NCBI GenBank assembly: GCA_902776375.1
Contig: CACYPV010000002.1
Location: 1 to 64,000, forward strand
DNA from: an uncultured Ruminococcus sp.
GTDB taxonomy: Bacteria; Bacillota; Clostridia; Oscillospirales; Acutalibacteraceae
Direction: 5' to 3'
Length of the DNA stretch: 64,000 nt
Below the pieces are notes generated by a model. It searched no databases. It had not been told where the DNA came from and saw nothing but the letters and a program-made list of their open reading frames with translations. A program made the translations under genes and the position numbers. Of this stretch, positions 1 through 8,525 are shown piece after piece. Every line of letters begins with the position of its first letter. The first letter of the stretch is position 1.

Positions 1-96
1 GTTTTAGGGGTTTCAGCTTTTCCGCCCTGTCCGTTTCTCGGGGACGTCGGCTGCTTTTCCTAAATTTCACGTGTCCATTTTATGGGGTATAGTTTA

Positions 97-158
97 CTAA
101 CACCTAACACCTAACACCTAATACCTAATACCTAATACCTAACACCAAATACCTACTA
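97..158. repeat. 7-bp tandem array (CCTAATA/CCTAACA type)
   Basis: About eight consecutive copies of a 7-bp unit, CCTAACA or CCTAATA, lie directly upstream of the first gene. The same unit returns near 10283, 58755 and 61394, and other heptamers form similar arrays elsewhere in the window. The rest of positions 1-96 holds nothing I recognise except a weak promoter-like pair (TTTCAC at 65-70 and TATAGT at 88-93, 17 bp apart). Confidence 0.85.
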
Positions 159-173
159 ATAATGGGGGATCAT

Positions 174-1412
174 GTGAGAACCGGAATTAAGGCGGCGATA
201 ATATTCTTGCTTGTTGCCGCGACTGCAGCCGCGGGCGTTTTTGCCTTTTTTTCCTTACGGGGAAAGTACAGCTTCAGGGATGAACCGAAACGCGAAAAGG
301 CTGTTGTTGAGCTTGAAAAAAAGTCTTTGAAAAAGCGTTTGCCGATAAGCTCGCAATTGTGCAGGGATAATCTTACCGACAAATCGCAGGTCAAGGCTTA
401 TGATATCATCGCCAAAAGCGTGCAGTATACGGACGCGCGCGAGCTTTCACTGGAGGGCGCGAGCGAGGATGATTTTAAGGTAGCTGTTAACGCCTTTATC
501 GCCGACCATCCCGAGGTGTTTTGGATAGACCTTGACGCGGGCTACACCTTTTACGAGTACGAGGACAAGCTGAATGTGTCGCTTAAATTCAACGCTACGG
601 GCGACGAGCTGACGGCACAAAGAGTGGCGCTTGAGGAGGTAGTTGAAAAGGCTGTGAAGAACGCGCCGGACAACGCCACCGATTACGAGGTTGAGCTGTA
701 CTTAAACGATTTTATTGCGCAAAACTGCAAGTATAACGTTGACGCGGGCAGGAAGCACACCGCATACGGCGCGCTGGTGAACGGCGAGGCGGTTTGCGAC
801 GGCTATTCGCACGCCTTTCAGCTTTTATGCATGCGGCTCGGCATTGAGTGTACGGTCATCGAGGGCATGTCGGATTTCAATAATGACGCCGAGGACGGAC
901 ACATGTGGAACTGCATTGAGCTTGGCGGCGACTGGTACCATATCGACGTGACGTGGAACGACAGCCCGAAGGCTACTTGTGAGGCAGAGCATTATTTTTA
1001 TTTCAATCTAACCGAGGAGCAGATATCGCGCGACCATTCTATCAGCGGCGACTACGCTCACCGAGAGTCCGCCGAGGGCGGATACTTCAATGTTTTCGTC
1101 CCGAAATGTAACAGCACCAAGCTAAATTACGCGGCGCTGAATTTTGTGACGATAAAAGACCCGGACGACGATGATCAGATCATCGCCTCTTTGGTTGAGG
1201 CGGCGAGGAGCGGCAGCACCTACTGTGCCTATGTGATAGATGAAAGCGTCGATTTTAAAGAAACGTGTAAGATAATCACCGAAAGCTACGCCGCTTCGTG
1301 GCTTGAGGGCGCGGATCATTACACCGGAGGGATACTCGATATAGACGACGGCGGTCAGTTGATTTTTTACGAAAACAAAAGGGTACTTGCAATTCCGTTG
1401 AAATACGAGTAA
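174..1412 (+). CDS. Membrane-anchored transglutaminase-like protein
   Basis: Predicted surface protein of about 412 residues. An N-terminal hydrophobic helix (about residues 4-25) acts as an uncleaved anchor or signal peptide. The C-terminal half carries the transglutaminase-core signature of the papain-like fold: Cys near residue 208 in GEAVCDGYSHAF, His near 243 in GHMWN, and Asp near 259 in YHIDVTWND. Bacterial members usually act as peptidases or protein crosslinkers on the cell surface; the substrate cannot be told from sequence. The start is chosen as GTG 174, preceded by GGGGG at the spacing seen before several genes here; ATG 162 is in frame but lacks a ribosome site. leuC follows after 38 nt, so read-through is possible although no functional link is apparent. 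Confidence 0.8.
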   Translation: MRTGIKAAIIFLLVAATAAAGVFAFFSLRGKYSFRDEPKREKAVVELEKKSLKKRLPISSQLCRDNLTDKSQVKAYDIIAKSVQYTDARELSLEGASEDDFKVAVNAFIADHPEVFWIDLDAGYTFYEYEDKLNVSLKFNATGDELTAQRVALEEVVEKAVKNAPDNATDYEVELYLNDFIAQNCKYNVDAGRKHTAYGALVNGEAVCDGYSHAFQLLCMRLGIECTVIEGMSDFNNDAEDGHMWNCIELGGDWYHIDVTWNDSPKATCEAEHYFYFNLTEEQISRDHSISGDYAHRESAEGGYFNVFVPKCNSTKLNYAALNFVTIKDPDDDDQIIASLVEAARSGSTYCAYVIDESVDFKETCKIITESYAASWLEGADHYTGGILDIDDGGQLIFYENKRVLAIPLKYE

Positions 1413-1450
1413 AATAGATAAGTAAAACTATAACAACAGGAGTGATTATT

Positions 1451-2716
1451 ATGGGAATGACAATGTCTCAGAAAATTCTCGCGGCTCACGCGGGACTTGA
1501 CGAGGTAAAGGCGGGTCAGCTCATCAACGCAAAGCTTGACATGGTGCTGGGCAACGACGTTACCTCGCCTGTGGCTATCAACGTTTTTGAGGAAAACGGC
1601 GCGACAGCGGTGTTTGACAACACCAAGATCGCGATGATAATGGACCACTTTACCCCCAACAAGGACATAAAGGCGGCTACGCTTGTTAAGCAGACAAGGA
1701 CTTTTGCCGACAAGTACGACATCAAAAACTTTATGGACGTGGGCATGATGGGCATCGAGCACGCTCTGCTCCCCGAAAAAGGACTTGTGGGACCTGGCTG
1801 TCTGTGCATCGGCGCAGACTCGCACACCTGCACCTACGGCGCGCTGGGCGCGTTCTCTACGGGCGTTGGCTCCACCGATATGGCGGCGGGCATGATAAGC
1901 GGCATGGCTTGGTTCAAGGTGCCGTCGGCTATCAAGTTCAACATCGTCGGCAAGCCGCAGGGCTATATCAGCGGCAAGGACGTTATTTTGCACATCATCG
2001 GCGAGATCGGCGTGGACGGCGCGCTGTATAAGTCTATGGAATTCGCGGGCGAGGGTCTTAAATACCTGAACATCGACGACAGGCTCTGCATTGCGAACAT
2101 GGCTATCGAGGCGGGCGCGAAGAACGGCATTTTCCCGGTTGACGATATCACCAGAGAATACTGCAACGGCAGATATCAGGGCACGCCGGTTGAGTATACC
2201 GCGGACGAGGACGCGGAGTACGACGCTGAGTATACGATAGATCTGAGCACGCTCAGACCGACGGTCGCGTTCCCGCATCTTCCCGAGAACACCCGCACCG
2301 TCGACGAGATCGGCGAGGGCGAGGTCAAGATAGACCAGTGCGTTATTGGAAGCTGCACCAACGGCAGGATCTCCGACCTGCGCGCGGCGGCTGAGATATT
2401 CAAGGGCAAAAAGCTTGCCAAGGGCGTTCGCTGCATTATAATCCCCGGCACGCAGAGCATTTGGCTGCAGGCGATGCACGAGGGACTCTTTGATATTTTT
2501 GTAGAGGCAGGCGCGGTTGTTTCGACTCCGACCTGCGGACCGTGTCTCGGCGGTCACATGGGCGTTCTCGCGGCCGGTGAAAGAGCTATCTCTACGACAA
2601 ACCGCAACTTTGTGGGCAGAATGGGACACGTGGACAGCGAGGTTTATCTGGCAAGTCCGGCTGTAGCGGCGGCAAGCGCCGTAGCGGGATATATAGTTGA
2701 TCCGGCGAAGGTATAA
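1451..2716 (+). CDS. leuC: 3-isopropylmalate dehydratase large subunit
   Basis: Large subunit of isopropylmalate isomerase, the aconitase-family enzyme that converts 2-isopropylmalate to 3-isopropylmalate in leucine synthesis. At 421 residues it belongs to the short LeuC type close to homoaconitase, not the roughly 470-residue enterobacterial type. The [4Fe-4S] ligands are visible: Cys302 in VIGSCTNGR, and Cys362 and Cys365 in [13 protein letters not shown] 1451 is preferred over the in-frame GTG 1442 because AGGAG at 1438-1442 lies 8 nt before it. leuD follows after 14 nt, so the two are cotranscribed. Homoaconitase of the lysine pathway is an alternative, but the clostridial context favours leucine. 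Confidence 0.93.
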   Translation: MGMTMSQKILAAHAGLDEVKAGQLINAKLDMVLGNDVTSPVAINVFEENGATAVFDNTKIAMIMDHFTPNKDIKAATLVKQTRTFADKYDIKNFMDVGMMGIEHALLPEKGLVGPGCLCIGADSHTCTYGALGAFSTGVGSTDMAAGMISGMAWFKVPSAIKFNIVGKPQGYISGKDVILHIIGEIGVDGALYKSMEFAGEGLKYLNIDDRLCIANMAIEAGAKNGIFPVDDITREYCNGRYQGTPVEYTADEDAEYDAEYTIDLSTLRPTVAFPHLPENTRTVDEIGEGEVKIDQCVIGSCTNGRISDLRAAAEIFKGKKLAKGVRCIIIPGTQSIWLQAMHEGLFDIFVEAGAVVSTPTCGPCLGGHMGVLAAGERAISTTNRNFVGRMGHVDSEVYLASPAVAAASAVAGYIVDPAKV

Positions 2717-2730
2717 GGAGGAATATCACT

Positions 2731-3210
2731 ATGAATGCAAAAGGCAGAGTACATAAATTCGGCGACAACGTTGACACCGACGTTATAATCCCCGCGCGTT
2801 ATCTCAACACCGCATCGCACAAGGAGCTGGCGGCGCACTGCATGGAGGACATCGACGCGGAATTTGTAAATAAAGTGCAGGACGGCGACATCATGGTCGC
2901 CGAGAAGAATTTCGGCTGCGGCTCGTCGCGCGAGCACGCGCCTATAGCGATAAAGGCGAGCGGTGTTTCGTGCGTTATCGCGTCGACCTTTGCGCGTATC
3001 TTTTACCGCAATTCGATCAACATCGGACTTCCGATCCTCGAGTGTGAGGAAGCAGCGCGCGAGATAAAGGACGGCGACGTCGTGAGCGTGAACTTCGACA
3101 CCGGCGTTATCACCGACGAGACCACGGGCAAGACTTATCAGGCTGAGCCGTTCCCCGAGTTTATACAGAACATCATCGCTAAGGGCGGACTTATCAATTC
3201 TATTCTGTAA
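2731..3210 (+). CDS. leuD: 3-isopropylmalate dehydratase small subunit
   Basis: Small (swivel-domain) subunit of isopropylmalate isomerase, 159 residues, typical of the short two-subunit type. The family motifs [15 protein letters not shown] near the N-terminus and [11 protein letters not shown] at about residues 65-75 are intact. A strong AAGGAGG site precedes the ATG, and the gene sits 14 nt after leuC, so the pair forms one heterodimeric enzyme. leuA and leuB are not in the window. No clear terminator follows; the gap after it is filled by mosaic repeats. Confidence 0.93.
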   Translation: MNAKGRVHKFGDNVDTDVIIPARYLNTASHKELAAHCMEDIDAEFVNKVQDGDIMVAEKNFGCGSSREHAPIAIKASGVSCVIASTFARIFYRNSINIGLPILECEEAAREIKDGDVVSVNFDTGVITDETTGKTYQAEPFPEFIQNIIAKGGLINSIL

Positions 3211-3237
3211 AAGTGTGACAGCGGGGGAGGCATGCCT

Positions 3238-3407
3238 TTTGTCGCTTGCGCGACAACCCCTTATCCGAGCAATTCGCAAGCAAATTGCCCACCTTCTCCG
3301 CGAGGGAGAAGGCATTCTTTGCGGAAGCGTTTGTGCCTCTTGGTGGGGGATCCTTCGACTATTTCACTTCGTGAAATTGCCTACGGCACCGCTCAGGATG
3401 ACAGCAG
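3238..3407. repeat. Mosaic hairpin-repeat island (modules A, B, C)
   Basis: This island fills most of the 323-nt gap between leuD and the next gene. Module A is the hairpin TTGTCGC-ttgc-GCGACAA (3239-3256). Module B (about 3257-3313) contains GCAATTCGC..AAATTGC and CCTTCTCC-gcga-GGGAGAAGG. Module C (3348-3404) runs from GGATCCTTCGACT to GCTCAGGATGACAG around an inner inverted repeat. Near-identical modules recur around 9939, 41596, 54571 and 61207. The remaining gap (3408-3533) holds only the short inverted repeat CCCGT-ggca-ACGGG near 3500. Confidence 0.85.
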
Positions 3408-3533
3408 AGGTTTCCGTACAGCTCACGGAATGATGCGGCGTTAATCCGAAGTTGCGGTTATGCTTTTTTATCCAAAGCCGCGCTGCCCTCCCGTGGCAAC
3501 GGGCTAATCACGCTAATAACTTGAGGTTGGAAT

Positions 3534-4049
3534 ATGGGACGTAAATCGACTAAGACCAACAAGAATATCTATCAGACGACGCGCGAGGCACTTGGGCTTA
3601 CGCGCGAGGAGGCGAGCGAGCTTTTGGGCTTTGTTTCGGCGGACAGGATAGAGAAGATAGAGAGCGGCAAGGCGACAGCGCATCCGGACGAGGTGCGCGT
3701 GATGTCGGAAAAGTACAACTCTCCGTCGCTGTGCAATTACTATTGCTCGCGCGAGTGCGCCATCGGCGAGAAGTATGTGCCCGAGATCAAAGAGAAAGAG
3801 AACTTTCCGCAGATAGTGTTGGAGATACTTTCTTCGCTGAATTCGCTTGAAAAGAGCAGGAACGTGCTGATAGATATTTCTGCGGACGGCGAGATACAGG
3901 ATCACGAGATCGCGGATTTGATCGCTATTCAGGACGAGCTTGAACGGATCTCAATCACGGTGGAAACCTTGCAGCTCTGGGTAGAAAAGCGGCTTTCTAG
4001 CGGCGAGATAAACCGCGAGCAGTACGAGAGATTCAAAAAAGAACAGTGA
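3534..4049 (+). CDS. XRE-type helix-turn-helix protein
   Basis: Predicted DNA-binding regulator of 171 residues. Residues about 12-55 (TREALGLTREEASELLGFV...RIEKIESGKATAHPDEV) form a Cro/C1-type helix-turn-helix. The rest is a helical, charged C-terminal half without a recognised ligand-binding fold. A short cysteine stretch, CNYYCSRECAIG (about residues 64-75), could bind metal or form disulfides, but I cannot assign it. GAGG lies about 8 nt before the ATG. It is a single-gene unit between a repeat island and a terminator. Target genes are unknown; the two small membrane-protein genes just downstream are candidates only by position. Confidence 0.75.
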   Translation: MGRKSTKTNKNIYQTTREALGLTREEASELLGFVSADRIEKIESGKATAHPDEVRVMSEKYNSPSLCNYYCSRECAIGEKYVPEIKEKENFPQIVLEILSSLNSLEKSRNVLIDISADGEIQDHEIADLIAIQDELERISITVETLQLWVEKRLSSGEINREQYERFKKEQ

Positions 4050-4051
4050 TG

Positions 4052-4096
4052 ATAAGCCGGGGATCAAATTCGGTTTCCGGCTTATTTTGCTTTTTT
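4052..4096 (+). terminator. Rho-independent terminator after the XRE gene
   Basis: The stem ATAAGCCGG (4052-4060) with CCGGCTTAT (4077-4085) is followed by a T-rich tract ending in six Ts, three bases after the stop codon of the regulator. Confidence 0.85.
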
Positions 4097-4133
4097 GGGC
4101 GTAATAAACGGAATTATTTCGCAGTTTTTTACA

Positions 4134-4162
4134 TTTATTTTTGTAAAGCCGCGCGGTATAAT
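4134..4162 (+). promoter_or_regulatory. Promoter of the first micro-membrane protein
   Basis: TTTATT (4134-4139) and a consensus TATAAT (4157-4162) are spaced by exactly 17 bp, about 50 bp before the start codon. The promoter of the paralogous gene at 4705 uses the same TTTATT hexamer inside the same 9-mer TTTATTTTT. Confidence 0.7.
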
Positions 4163-4213
4163 ATATTCGTAAACTTCAAATGTTGAATGACGACGCGGAA
4201 AAGGAGAAGAACA

Positions 4214-4417
4214 ATGATTTTCGGAATGATCGGCTTTATTATCGTGATCGCGGTCATAATCGTGCTTATGGTGCGCAGCTATAATTACAACCATCGCATA
4301 GGCGAGGGGATGTTCAAGAACAGCGAGTACAACCTTGACGAGCCGGATGATTTTGTGGATAAGAATTATTACGACGACAAGGCGTTTGATGAATTGATTG
4401 GCAGAAAGAGGAAATAA
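4214..4417 (+). CDS. Small single-pass membrane protein (paralog 1)
   Basis: A 67-residue protein with one transmembrane helix at about residues 2-23 (FGMIGFIIVIAVIIVLMV) and a short acidic cytoplasmic or external tail. ATG 4214 is chosen because AAGGAG (4200-4205) lies just before it; an upstream in-frame ATG at 4187 has no ribosome site. The tail shares the pattern G.F.NSEY.LD....D..YY....F.EL with the protein at 4925, so the two are paralogs from a local duplication. It has its own promoter and terminator. I recognise no named family; the size and topology fit a regulatory micro-protein that binds a larger membrane partner, which is inference only. Confidence 0.75.
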   Translation: MIFGMIGFIIVIAVIIVLMVRSYNYNHRIGEGMFKNSEYNLDEPDDFVDKNYYDDKAFDELIGRKRK

Positions 4418-4420
4418 AAC

Positions 4421-4463
4421 GACCGACTCAAAGCTCTGTGTGGGCTTTGGGTCGGTTTTTTTG
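4421..4463 (+). terminator. Rho-independent terminator
   Basis: A 13-bp stem, ACCGACTCAAAGC (4422-4434) with GCTTTGGGTCGGT (4444-4456, one G-U pair), is followed by seven Ts. It closes the first micro-membrane protein unit. Confidence 0.92.
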
Positions 4464-4485
4464 TGCTGCCGTACCATTGTGCAAC

Positions 4486-4598
4486 GGGCGCACACATGGG
4501 TGCGCCCCTACGTAGTGTAATCAACGTATCCGGATTACATTGGGGTATTTCTCCACGCGTTCCGCTACGCTTCACTTGGTCGAGATGACAGTGGGGGC
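4486..4598. repeat. Mosaic repeat island (modules D and C-variant)
   Basis: Module D, GGGCGCA-cacatggg-TGCGCCC (4486-4507) followed by CTACGT, recurs near 41828, 49568 and 61212. It is followed by a module C variant ending TTGGTCGAGATGACAG, which also occurs at about 41790. Both lie in the 507-nt stretch between the two micro-protein genes. Confidence 0.8.
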
Positions 4599-4620
4599 AA
4601 CAAACGTTTCTGCTAATTTA

Positions 4621-4652
4621 ACTAGCTTCTAGCATCTAGCTTCTAGCTTCTC
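4621..4652. repeat. 7-bp tandem array (CTAGCTT type)
   Basis: Four units of the heptamer CTAGCTT, one of them CTAGCAT, directly follow the mosaic island. The same heptamer recurs at about 54885 and 61460. Confidence 0.8.
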
Positions 4653-4704
4653 GAAATACGCTGTTTTGGCGGAAATAGAGGGGGTTATTTTGCTGCGATA
4701 GCGG

Positions 4705-4733
4705 TTTATTTTTATGTGTCCTTACGCTATACT
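4705..4733 (+). promoter_or_regulatory. Promoter of the second micro-membrane protein
   Basis: TTTATT (4705-4710) and TATACT (4728-4733) are spaced by 17 bp. The layout and the surrounding TTTATTTTT match the promoter at 4134. Transcription from here would make a leader of about 180 nt before the start codon at 4925. Confidence 0.6.
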
Positions 4734-4777
4734 ATAGTTGTGAAAGCGAGAGAACAGCTTCACAAAACCGCAAACGA

Positions 4778-4917
4778 CTGTTGGTGATCCGCGGGTTTTC
4801 TGTCAAGGAAATCTACGAAAGACGCTCCTTTTCCTCCTGTAAAGGCAATTGCAAACCGACCGCGGATCATCAGCTGTAAAAAGAAATCAAATTGATTGAA
4901 ATAAATGTTAAAGGAGA
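4778..4917 (+). ncRNA. Candidate structured leader RNA
   Basis: Between the promoter at 4705 and the start codon at 4925, a 15-bp stem forms from 4780-4794 (core GGTGATCCGCGG) and 4860-4874 (core CCGCGGATCATC), with G-U pairs. It encloses a loop of about 65 nt. Inside that loop CTCCTTT (4825-4831) is complementary to the Shine-Dalgarno stretch AAAGGAG (4910-4916), so alternative pairing could hide the ribosome site. I do not recognise a known riboswitch family. It may be a cis-regulatory leader or a separate small RNA. Confidence 0.5.
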
Positions 4918-4924
4918 GAAAACT

Positions 4925-5125
4925 ATGATCAACACAATTATCAGCTTCGCCATTATTATCGCGGTAATAACAGTTCTTGCTGTTCGCCTGTGCTATACTA
5001 AACGTCGCACGGTCGAGGGCGTGTTTGAGAACAGTGAGTACCGCCTTGACAGCGCGGAGGAATCCGCGGATCTCATCTACTACGGCAACAACTCATTTTA
5101 CGAGCTCGTAAGCAGAACCAGATAA
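4925..5125 (+). CDS. Small single-pass membrane protein (paralog 2)
   Basis: A 66-residue protein with one transmembrane helix (INTIISFAIIIAVITVLAV, about residues 2-20), a short basic segment (KRR) and an acidic tail. It is a paralog of the protein at 4214, sharing EG.F.NSEY.LD and the YY....F.EL ending. ATG 4925 is chosen for the AAAGGAG just upstream, over an in-frame start at 4892. Unlike its sibling it is preceded by a long hairpin leader with a possible anti-ribosome-site element. Function unknown. Duplication together with a conserved promoter layout argues that both copies are real genes. Confidence 0.75.
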   Translation: MINTIISFAIIIAVITVLAVRLCYTKRRTVEGVFENSEYRLDSAEESADLIYYGNNSFYELVSRTR

Positions 5126-5153
5126 TAACCACCTTGTCATATAAAACAACTCC

Positions 5154-5192
5154 AAAAAAACCGGCTCTTCCTGACGGGAGAGCCGGTTTTTT
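5154..5192. terminator. Bidirectional terminator
   Basis: The stem CCGGCTCT (5161-5168) with AGAGCCGG (5179-5186) has seven As before it and six Ts after it. It can end both the plus-strand micro-protein gene and the minus-strand kinase gene that converges on it. Confidence 0.92.
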
Positions 5193-5195
5193 GTG

Positions 5196-8100
5196 CTATT
5201 CTTTGTTGTCTAAAAGCTTTTTAAGCGTGTCTATGATCTGCTTGACGTCGTAGGGTTTGGCGAGGTGGCCGTTCATTCCCGCCTCCATGGCGATCTTGCG
5301 GTCTTCTTCAAAAACGTTCGCGGTGACGGCGACTATCGGGATAGACGACTTTTTCGGGTCGTCGAGCGCGCGTATCCGTTTTGCCGCCTCGTAACCGTTG
5401 ATCTTCGGCATTTGGATATCCATGAGTACCGCGTCGTAGGTGCCCGCGGGGGCGGAGCTTACTGCTTCTACCGCCTGTTCGCCGTCTCCGGCGATGTCGA
5501 TATCAAAGCCCGCGTTCTCGAGGATGGATACGGCGATGAGCTGGTTCATCTCATTGTCCTCTGCGAGCAGGAGCTTTTTGCCCGTGAAGTCCGGAGCAGA
5601 TCCCTGTTCGGGCTCAGGCTCGGATTTAGAGTTAAAGCAGGAGCGCTGTGCCAGCACGTTGCGCAGGTCGGAGAGGAAGAGCGGCTTGGAGCAGAAGCCG
5701 GTTACGCCCGCCTCGCGCGCCTCAGCCTCGATCTCGCTCCAGTCGTAAGCGGTGAGGATGATTATGGGCGTGTCGTCGTCGATGACCTTGCGGATCTCGC
5801 GCACGGTTTCGATGCCGTTTAGGTCGGGCATGAGGTAGTCGATTATGTATACGCTGAACTTGTCAGCCTGCTCGTAGGCTTCCTTGGCGCGGATGACCGC
5901 CTCTCTGCCGTAATTCGTCCAGTCGGGGTGCATGCCTATGCCCCTGAGCATCGAGCATACGGAGAGGCAGGTGTCGGTGTCGTCGTCGGCAACCAGAGCG
6001 CGCAGTCCCTGAAGCTCCCGCAGCGGCTTTAGCTCGGTCGGCTTGTCGCTGATCTTGCAGGGGATGTTCACCACGAATTCGCTGCCCTTGCCGACCGCCG
6101 AGGTGACGTTGATCGTGCCGCCCATGAGGTCGACGATGGTTTTGGTGATAGCCATTCCGAGGCCGGTGCCCTGCGTGTTGTTTACGGTGGAGTTTTGCTC
6201 GCGGGTGAACGCCTCGAAAATGGTTTTAAGGAATTCGTCGCTCATTCCGATGCCGTTGTCCTTTATGCGGAATTCGAAGCTGGTCATTCCCTTGGCGGAG
6301 ATGGGCTTTTCGATTATCCTGAAGCTTATGGTGCCCTGCGCGGGGGTGAACTTGACGGCGTTGGTGAGGATGTTGAGCAGCACCTGGTTGAGGCGAAGCT
6401 TGTCGGTGATGATGTCCTCGTTGCGGACGTCCTTGGTGTCGATGAAAAGCTCAAGGCGCTTTGCCTTTACCTGCGATTGTATTATAGTCCACAGGTCGTG
6501 GATCATGTCGGGAAGATGGACTTCGGTTTCGTCGATCTTCATCTTACCGCTCTCGATGCGGCTCATGTCGAGGATGTCGTTGATGAGCGAAAGGAGGTGG
6601 CGGCTGGAGACGGAGATCTTGGCGAGGTAGTCCTGAGTGAGCTCTTTGTTGTCGATATGTGTAGCCGCCATCGCGGTGAAGCCGACTATGGCGTTCATCG
6701 GGGTGCGGATGTCGTGGCTCATGTTGTTGAGGAAGTTGGTTTTTGCGCGGTTAGCCTGCTCGGCGGCTTCGAGCGCGTCGGAGAGCGCCTCCTTGCTTTT
6801 TGCGAGCTCGGCGTTCTTTTCCTCGAGCGATTTTTGGATAGCCTCGATCTTTTTGATCTGCTTTTTCCTGCGCCGCACGGTGAGGAAGAGAAGAATGATG
6901 ATGAGCACCGCGATTATCAGTATCAGCACGATGAACACGGACATGTGGTCGCGCATATAGTCGGCGGCGGTGTAGACGTAGAGGTTGCTGGCGTAGAGGT
7001 AGGCGAGCTTTTGGACGTACTCGTTTTCGGTCAGGCTTATGCCGCGGTTGAGAAGCTTGAGCAGTCCTTCGTTGCCTATGCGCACGCCGAAGCAGCGATC
7101 CTCGCTGATGCCGAGCTGATGGCTTGACATCGAGCTGTACTTGCTGTTTTTGAGGATCTCGTCGCCGCGCATACCGCCGAGGACGGTGCAGTCCGCATCG
7201 CCGGATTTGACCGCGTCAAGACATTCCTCGATAGAGTTACAGTTGATTATCTCGGCGTCCGGAAAGTTTTTAATGATGGCGTAATATTGCAAGCGGTTGT
7301 TTTCGTTTACCGCGAAACGTTTATCGGTGTTTTCGTCATAGGAATCCTTGAACACGAGCTCATCGGTTGGGGATATGACGGGGTTGGTGAGGTAGATACC
7401 GCTTATTTCGGAATAATAAATGTTGCCGCCGGCGGGAAACGCCGCGTCCACCTCGCCGTTGTTGACTGCCTCGATCATACTGTCGTAGTCGTCGTAGCCC
7501 TGATAGCTGTATTGAAGCGAATCAACATTGATCTTTCGGAACAGATAGGGCACCAGGTCTTTGACTATGCCTTTGACCTTGCCGTCTTTGTCGGTCTCGC
7601 TGTAGGGGATGAAGTTGTTGAGATAGCCAATTTTGAGGGTGGTGTTGTTTTTGAGCCAATCCTTTTCCGCGGCGGAAAGCGCGTGGCTCGAGATGCTCAC
7701 GGAATAGTATTTGCTGCTGAGGTTTACAAGGTAGCTGGGCTCCTCGGCGGCGAGCATCGTCTGCGCCTCGTTGAGCTTGGAAAGCAGATCGGGGCGGCTT
7801 TTGGCGACGCACAGATAATAGTCGGAGGCGCCGAAAACGCAAACGATGTCTATGTTGCCGGAAGAGTTGACGGCGTCGTCCTCAGCCGCGAGAATGTCGA
7901 CACCGTTTTGCTCAAAAGCGGCGTAAAGCCGGCTGTAGTCGGGATATTTTACGATGTCGGCTTTGACGTTGTGTTCCTTTAAATAGCTTTCGAGAGTTTT
8001 AGACACGGCGCTTTCGAGCACGCCGATGGTGTGCCCGTTGAGCGACGCCGGGTCGGAGGTGATCTCGTTATCGGAACCGTGCTTTATAAGGCAATAGGAG

Positions 8101-8483
8101 GTATTGCCCATTTTGCTTTCGGGATAGCCGATCAGAGGTTCGCGCTCTTTGTTCTTTGCAAGACCCGCCAGCATGTCGATCTCGCCGCTGAGCAGCTTTT
8201 GGTAAAGATCGGTGTAGTCGCCGTAAACGTATTCATATCTCCAGCCGGTGTATTCGGAGAGCTTGCGGTAGTATTCGTAGGCGTAGCCTGTTTTTACCGC
8301 GCCTTCCTGCGCGCCCTCCTGAAAGACCTTGTTTTCGTAATAGCCCACCTTGACGGTCACGCTGTCGTCGTCCTGCGGAGCGGCGGCGACCGATAGGACG
8401 CACGATAAGGAGATAAGAAGGCAGAGCGCCGCCGAGAGGATACGGGCGCACGCGGCTGCTTGGTTTCGGTGTTGGTTTTTCAT
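5196..8483 (-). CDS. EvgS-like hybrid sensor histidine kinase
   Basis: A 1095-residue membrane kinase. In order it has a signal peptide (about 1-35), two periplasmic-binding-protein type 3 domains (about 43-265 and 283-495), one transmembrane helix (about 510-535), a coiled coil, HisKA with the phospho-acceptor in [13 protein letters not shown], HATPase with N-box [11 protein letters not shown] and G-boxes DNGIGM and GTGLGM, then two receiver domains with acceptor Asp in IIDYLMPD and LMDIQMP. EvgS and BvgS share this plan, but here there is no PAS domain and no C-terminal Hpt. The missing Hpt is supplied by the gene directly upstream. It presumably senses a small molecule through the binding-protein domains; the ligand is unknown. 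The ATG follows GGGGGTAATC. It is the last gene of the 9780-to-5196 operon. Confidence 0.92.
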   Translation of the reverse strand: MKNQHRNQAAACARILSAALCLLISLSCVLSVAAAPQDDDSVTVKVGYYENKVFQEGAQEGAVKTGYAYEYYRKLSEYTGWRYEYVYGDYTDLYQKLLSGEIDMLAGLAKNKEREPLIGYPESKMGNTSYCLIKHGSDNEITSDPASLNGHTIGVLESAVSKTLESYLKEHNVKADIVKYPDYSRLYAAFEQNGVDILAAEDDAVNSSGNIDIVCVFGASDYYLCVAKSRPDLLSKLNEAQTMLAAEEPSYLVNLSSKYYSVSISSHALSAAEKDWLKNNTTLKIGYLNNFIPYSETDKDGKVKGIVKDLVPYLFRKINVDSLQYSYQGYDDYDSMIEAVNNGEVDAAFPAGGNIYYSEISGIYLTNPVISPTDELVFKDSYDENTDKRFAVNENNRLQYYAIIKNFPDAEIINCNSIEECLDAVKSGDADCTVLGGMRGDEILKNSKYSSMSSHQLGISEDRCFGVRIGNEGLLKLLNRGISLTENEYVQKLAYLYASNLYVYTAADYMRDHMSVFIVLILIIAVLIIILLFLTVRRRKKQIKKIEAIQKSLEEKNAELAKSKEALSDALEAAEQANRAKTNFLNNMSHDIRTPMNAIVGFTAMAATHIDNKELTQDYLAKISVSSRHLLSLINDILDMSRIESGKMKIDETEVHLPDMIHDLWTIIQSQVKAKRLELFIDTKDVRNEDIITDKLRLNQVLLNILTNAVKFTPAQGTISFRIIEKPISAKGMTSFEFRIKDNGIGMSDEFLKTIFEAFTREQNSTVNNTQGTGLGMAITKTIVDLMGGTINVTSAVGKGSEFVVNIPCKISDKPTELKPLRELQGLRALVADDDTDTCLSVCSMLRGIGMHPDWTNYGREAVIRAKEAYEQADKFSVYIIDYLMPDLNGIETVREIRKVIDDDTPIIILTAYDWSEIEAEAREAGVTGFCSKPLFLSDLRNVLAQRSCFNSKSEPEPEQGSAPDFTGKKLLLAEDNEMNQLIAVSILENAGFDIDIAGDGEQAVEAVSSAPAGTYDAVLMDIQMPKINGYEAAKRIRALDDPKKSSIPIVAVTANVFEEDRKIAMEAGMNGHLAKPYDVKQIIDTLKKLLDNKE

Positions 8484-8525
8484 ATGATTACCCCCGTTTG
8501 TGGAGCGCGGGAGGATAGCCCGCTT

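Noticed and set aside
97..158. Possible CRISPR array
   Set aside because: The repeats are 7 bp with no spacers and no cas genes are present; the same holds for the other arrays.
1367..2629. 420-codon open frame antisense to leuC
   Set aside because: Its product is rich in Arg, His and Ala with no family motif, and it mirrors a well-supported gene. Long antisense frames are expected from the codon use here; those at 6195-7127 and 16656-17996 were dropped for the same reason.
1451..2716. Homoaconitase instead of isopropylmalate isomerase
   Set aside because: The short LeuC type is shared by both enzymes, but pairing with leuD in a clostridium and the presence of ilvB favour leucine synthesis; lysine is made by the diaminopimelate route in these bacteria.
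3215..3444. Open frames across the repeat island after leuD
   Set aside because: They are translations of the hairpin modules, occur in several frames, and reappear wherever the modules do (9840-10302, 41451-41937, 54535-54860, 61200-61412).
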